DNA from: Spirogloea muscicola
Lineage: Eukaryota > Streptophyta > Zygnematophyceae > Spirogloeales > Spirogloeaceae
Direction of reading: 5' to 3'
Assembly: GCA_009602725.1 (NCBI GenBank)
Contig: WELB01000010.1
Location: forward strand, 1,011,494-1,023,073
Length of the DNA: 11,580 nucleotides
The translations under genes were made by a program, and so were the position numbers. Under the pieces are notes generated by a model. It did no database searches, was not told the origin of the DNA, and worked only from the letters and a program-made list of their open reading frames with translations. Positions 8,152 to 11,580 of the stretch are shown here, piece by piece. Position 1 is the first letter of the stretch. Each line of letters begins with the position of its first letter.

Positions 8152-9572
8152 CTTCAGGTACACTTACATAGCAGGCTCTTGAGCCACCCATTCGTTTTCC
8201 TCCAGGACTTGAATAATCCGGGTGATACGTCTGTGTCAGATGGAGCTCATCTCCGTTGTGCAGAATCTCCCTCCAGGTAGTAGTCGTAGTTTCCAGGGTT
8301 GACATTTCTGTGAGCTTACTTTCTACCAGGCTAGCGCCCGCTTCCTGGTCTTATTTATTGAGGCAGCTCCTGCAGCAATATGTAGTGGTCGACCATGTCT
8401 CTCACAAAATCTAGGACAAGGCATCAAGATGCTGTGCCAAAGACTACAAGGCTCACAGCTGTCACAAACCACATGCCACATCATGCTACCCACCAAGCGT
8501 GACTGGCATCATTGGAGTAAGTTTTGTCTAAGAGTTCAAGTGACAATGCCTTGTAGTCGTGACTCACGCATTTGTCAAATTCCAATAGAATGTAAAGGCT
8601 CTCTGCAACTGTCAACTGCTTCGACATTGTTGATAGTATGGTAGGCAACACCGTCAAGCATGTAATGTCTCTGCAGAGAGGCGCTCTGTTGAAATGTTGA
8701 AAACTTGACCTCCAGCCTGCTGAGGAGAGGTTGAATACTAGGAGGTTGTTATTGTTATCTAGTGCTGCAATCTGCTTGTCTTAGATGGTATACACCTGCC
8801 GGGGTGCAATGGAGGTGATTTACCGAAGATCCCATGTGTTCTCTTCTAGTGTTCTCTGAGCCAATTACGACTGTCAAACAGGTAGAATGTGCGCATATGT
8901 CTTCTCACCCAACAGCAAGAATAAGCGGATGTTACTACCCACTGTTGCGCTTGCATGTGGAAGCTCTAGTGTTCAGATTATCAATGTAACAGCCGTCTTC
9001 AGTACTGCTGCTCTTCGGGTTTGACCTCTTGTCTTCAATACGAGTCTGGTTGCCAAGGAGCACTCGCCAGCTCGAAGCTATTCATCACACCCGAGTTTCT
9101 CTAGCAGTCCTTCCACCTGTGCTGAACCGTAACTTCAGGTCCAAACTTGCTCAATATCCATGCCTAGCCTGAGCGGAGTAGCACATCACACCCTCTGCCC
9201 CATATTGTCCTTGCTTCTAGGAGTACTCTTTCTCATGAATGTAGATTCAATATCAGAAAAATCACATTAGGTGCGCATACGGGGCTGACGATATCATTCA
9301 CCCCTCTGCGTAGACTCTGCTGGATTGTAATAAGTGACAGGCGCAAGCGGGATATCGGTCCAGGAGTTGCCTACAGATTGAAACCCTGAGCATATTCATG
9401 AGCTACACAAGAAAACTACAAGGAATATACAAATTGTATCATATGAATGAGAAAACATCATGAATCCTAACAACGTCCCACCCTTTCAATGACAAACATG
9501 CTCGTGCTAATCTGGGTCATTTCAAGCCATCCACTGTCTGCAAATTGGCAGTATGTATCCTCAATGGACTAC
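8152..9572. other. Intergenic region between convergent genes; no gene seen
   Basis: Both neighbouring genes end here, so it presumably contains both 3' untranslated regions. No frame longer than about 70 codons occurs, and none gives a recognisable protein. On the + strand the TGTAA motif, the usual poly(A) signal of chlorophyte algae, occurs at 8591-8595, 8661-8665, 8985-8989 and 9326-9330; it is short and expected by chance. An AATAAA on the - strand lies at 8354-8359, about 1.2 kb past the hydrolase stop. None can be assigned as a true signal from sequence alone. No tRNA, repeat array or transposon end is evident. Confidence 0.6.
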
Positions 9573-11580
9573 TCAGTCTCCCTTCTGCGACATCAAGTGC
9601 TCCCTGAAGAATGCAATAGCATCACAGTAGGCCTCGTGTGCTGCCCGACGCGCTTCTTCGTTGTCTTCATCGTATCGCATGGTCCAACCATGGGAGACCT
9701 TGGGAAATATTTTGACATAATGGGTGATGCCATTCTGCATGCAGGGCACGCTCATGATCATATCTGCTCTCTCGAAGCAACATTGAGCCAAGCATCAGCC
9801 ACCACTGTCCCCAAAGCAGAAGGATGTGCCTACCACTTCGTCAACTGTGGTAAATTCAAATAAATCAATCTAGAGCACCCACCTTCTGCAGTATGTCTCC
9901 AAACTCCTTGGCCAAGGGTGGTGGAGTGGCCTTATCAATTTCGGCTCCGAGTATGGCAGTTGGCATTGTTAGACCTAGTTGCCGGCACGATCAGAGTAGT
10001 AACAAAGGATCTTAGGGTCTCTAACTGCGACTTGACACAGGACCTCAAGAAGTCAAAGTGCAAGTCGACTGCAGGGCACGCGCGCATGCCTGCTCCTATG
10101 CTTACAGAGCACAAGTTTGAGCTCGCCTTTGTCAGCAGGATATTTTGCAATACAGTGGAGCCATGCTCGCCAGCAGTGTAGCCATCAGCCATGCAAGTTA
10201 CCTTCAATGTCATCAACAGTCGTAGCCGACGGATGACACATGGTCAAAGCCTCCGCCCCTGCCCGCTTGGCTGCCAGAGCTGCCACCTTGGCTGCACGCA
10301 GAAGGTGGTGCTTGAGAAGCATGTGCTGCTTCCTATACATAAAGTTGGCGAATGAATATAGCTCGCTTTCAACCCAAACCGGTGCTGAGGCTGGTAGCTA
10401 CCAGCAGGTTGTGCACACGTCTGTCTGACAATGTAGGCGTGATGTAGGGTGGCTCAAAGAGAAGGCTGACCGCCCGGAGCGCACCCCCCCAGCAGAAGCC
10501 GCAGAGGCCGACCTTGGCTACGCCCTCCTCACTGCGCAGCGCCGCGACAACTGCGGCCGCGTCCTTGCCCTGCTTCTCCTGCACGCATGCAGGCCTCAGG
10601 ACAGGAAGCTCAGCAAGCTGCCCATATTAGCAGCGAGCACTAACGGGCGGCATTCAAGTTGAGGGGTTCTGCTGGATGCATTGCAATACCTTAGCCGAAC
10701 AAATATGCTGGTGTTTGTAGCTATGAAAAGCATCACAAAACATGAGTTCACTTCAACTACCTTACACAGAAACAGACATGAACAGAAGTCCATTGCCTGT
10801 TTCTGCGTATTTAGGGTCCAGGAAAAAAGCGATAGGCAGCTTCTAGAAAGACAAATTTTGTAAACCACCGATTATGACATGGATTTGATATAGGAAGCTA
10901 GGGTTTCAGGAATTAGGGTTTGCTGTGGCTGGGCTTGGACAGCGGGCTCGAGCAATGGCGCTGCGTCGTTTGTCAGAACCCGACCCACCATGTCTTGCCG
11001 GCTCTTCCACTCGGAGAAGGCCGCCATGAAGTCGCGGCCCGCGGCCAGCACGAAGGGGCTGCCACGATAGACGTCGACAGCGAGCGCCAGGAAGCCCTCG
11101 GCGGCCATGCGGTCCGCCAGCCGCCTGTCAAGGCGGCGCAGCGACGGTGGCGACGGGTCTATGGAGTCAAGCTCAAGCAAGCCACGCAGCGCTGCTGGCC
11201 ATAGAGGCTCCAACGGGTCGCGGCCGGAGCGACGTCCCGCTCAACGCCGCCTCTCAGGGCGTAAGGTGGAGACGGCGGCGCGGGCGACGGCGGTGGAGGC
11301 GCGGTCAGCTCGAGCTGCAGCTCTCCCGTTCACCTGAGCGTCGGCGACTCCCAGCCTGCAGGCGCAGCGAATGGCGCGGCGGCAGCGGCCGGGGTCAGTG
11401 CCGCCCCGCAAATCTCGCGCCGGCGGGTGGACCGGCCCCGCGATCGCACGCCGCCTCTGCCGCCGCCGCCGCCGCCGCCGGGCGCTCACCGTAGACGTCC
11501 GGCACGAGCACGACTGCGGCGCCGCCGCCGCCGTCGCCAGCAACGTACACGTCGAGGCCCGCCAGCTGCCGCTCGGCGCC
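9573..11580 (-). CDS. Dienelactone hydrolase family protein (partial, 5' end beyond window; six exons visible)
   Basis: An alpha/beta hydrolase of the dienelactone hydrolase (carboxymethylenebutenolidase-like) family, probably cytosolic; the physiological substrate of the plant and algal members is not established. Exons in transcript order: 11580-11490 (partial), 11158-10989, 10578-10485, 10291-10202, 9974-9883, 9734-9573. They join in phase to 232 residues and TGA. Seen: VVLVPDVY (strand with oxyanion region), RRLADRMAAEGFLALAVDVY, KVGLCGFCWGAKVAALA (nucleophile elbow, Cys codon 10492-10494), MCHPSATTVDDIE, TAILGAEIDKATPPPLAKEF (Asp codon 9934-9936) and VKIFPKVSHGWTMRY (His codon 9690-9692). 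The Cys-Asp-His triad is complete. The family is usually near 240 residues, so only a short N-terminus is missing. The acceptor of the second exon (CCATAG at 11159) is the least certain: it gives VPDVYDPSP where the family often has VYG. Confidence 0.92.
10579..10988 (-). other. Second visible intron of the hydrolase (410 bases)
   Basis: Donor GTGGGT after KSRQDM, acceptor GCGTGCAG before EKQGKD. The protein alignment is continuous across the junction, so no exon seems to be missing. The intron is AT-richer than the flanking exons and contains two plant telomere-type octamers near its 5' end. Confidence 0.8.
10899..10921. repeat. Two TAGGGTTT motifs (telo-box-like) in an intron
   Basis: TAGGGTTT occurs at 10899-10906 and again, as TTAGGGTTT, at 10913-10921. 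On the transcribed strand of the hydrolase these read AAACCCTA, the plant telo-box. Telo-boxes near the 5' end of plant genes have been linked to expression in dividing cells. Here they are intronic, and two copies could be chance. Confidence 0.35.
11159..11489 (-). other. First visible intron of the hydrolase (331 bases, very GC-rich)
   Basis: The donor is GTGAGC directly after codons for VPDVY. The likely acceptor CCATAG is chosen because it gives the required phase. Alternative acceptors in the same phase (for example after TGGCCAG or TGGCCAGCAG near 11190) would add several residues starting AALRGLLEL. The intron carries a GCC microsatellite next to its donor. Open frames here on either strand look like GC-rich shadows. 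Confidence 0.65.
11459..11480. repeat. (GCC)7 trinucleotide microsatellite
   Basis: Seven perfect GCC units (CGG family on the hydrolase strand) lie within the first visible hydrolase intron, about 10 bases from the splice donor. Repeats of this kind are length-variable. If the intron were retained they would encode a run of Ala or Gly. Confidence 0.9.

Noticed and set aside
8123-8644. Short frames in the intergenic region (60 codons on -, 71 codons on +)
   Set aside because: Low-complexity or featureless translations, no favourable start context and no relation to known families.
11241-11543. Hydrolase reading frame continuing through the first donor into an Ala/Arg-rich run
   Set aside because: The alpha/beta hydrolase sequence stops making sense at GTGAGC and resumes after the acceptor near 11158; the Ala run is the translated GCC microsatellite in the intron.
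1-11580. Prokaryotic two-component operon, CRISPR array, insertion sequence or tRNA
   Set aside because: Interrupted genes with consistent GT...AG introns indicate a eukaryotic nuclear locus; no direct-repeat arrays, terminal inverted repeats, transposase-like frames or tRNA cloverleaf were seen on reading both strands.

Overview
This window looks like nuclear DNA from a green-lineage eukaryote, probably an alga. Its two genes are split into short exons by many small introns. All of the introns I place are GT...AG, nearly all with a CAG acceptor. The proteins most resemble land-plant families: cytokinin-receptor histidine kinases and plant dienelactone hydrolase-like proteins. I cannot name the species. 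A streptophyte alga or a prasinophyte-type alga are both possible.

From 61 to 8151 on the + strand I reconstruct a complete gene of 23 exons. Joined, they give 3528 coding bases (1175 residues and a TAG stop), with every exon phase compatible. The protein is a CHASE-domain hybrid sensor histidine kinase. Its order is: short N-terminus, membrane helix, extracellular CHASE sensor, second membrane helix, histidine phosphoacceptor domain, HATPase domain, a degenerate receiver-like domain, then a true receiver domain with an intact phospho-Asp. This is the layout of plant cytokinin receptors of the AHK/CRE1 type. The receiver carries an extra 92-residue segment that the family does not usually have.

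From 8152 to 9572 I see no gene. The stretch lies between two convergent genes and presumably holds their 3' untranslated regions.

From 9573 to the right edge, on the - strand, lies a dienelactone hydrolase family gene of at least six exons. Its 5' end is cut off by the window edge. The visible 232 residues contain the whole Cys-Asp-His catalytic triad.

The two genes converge and share no obvious pathway, so their adjacency is probably incidental. The 5' portions of both, at opposite window edges, are much more GC- and CpG-rich than the middle. I found no RNA genes, transposons, CRISPR arrays or prokaryotic features. The kinase is the item of most interest: a full plant-style hormone-receptor architecture with an unusual receiver insertion, very small exons in the phosphoacceptor domain, and a CHASE pocket that may differ from that of known cytokinin receptors.
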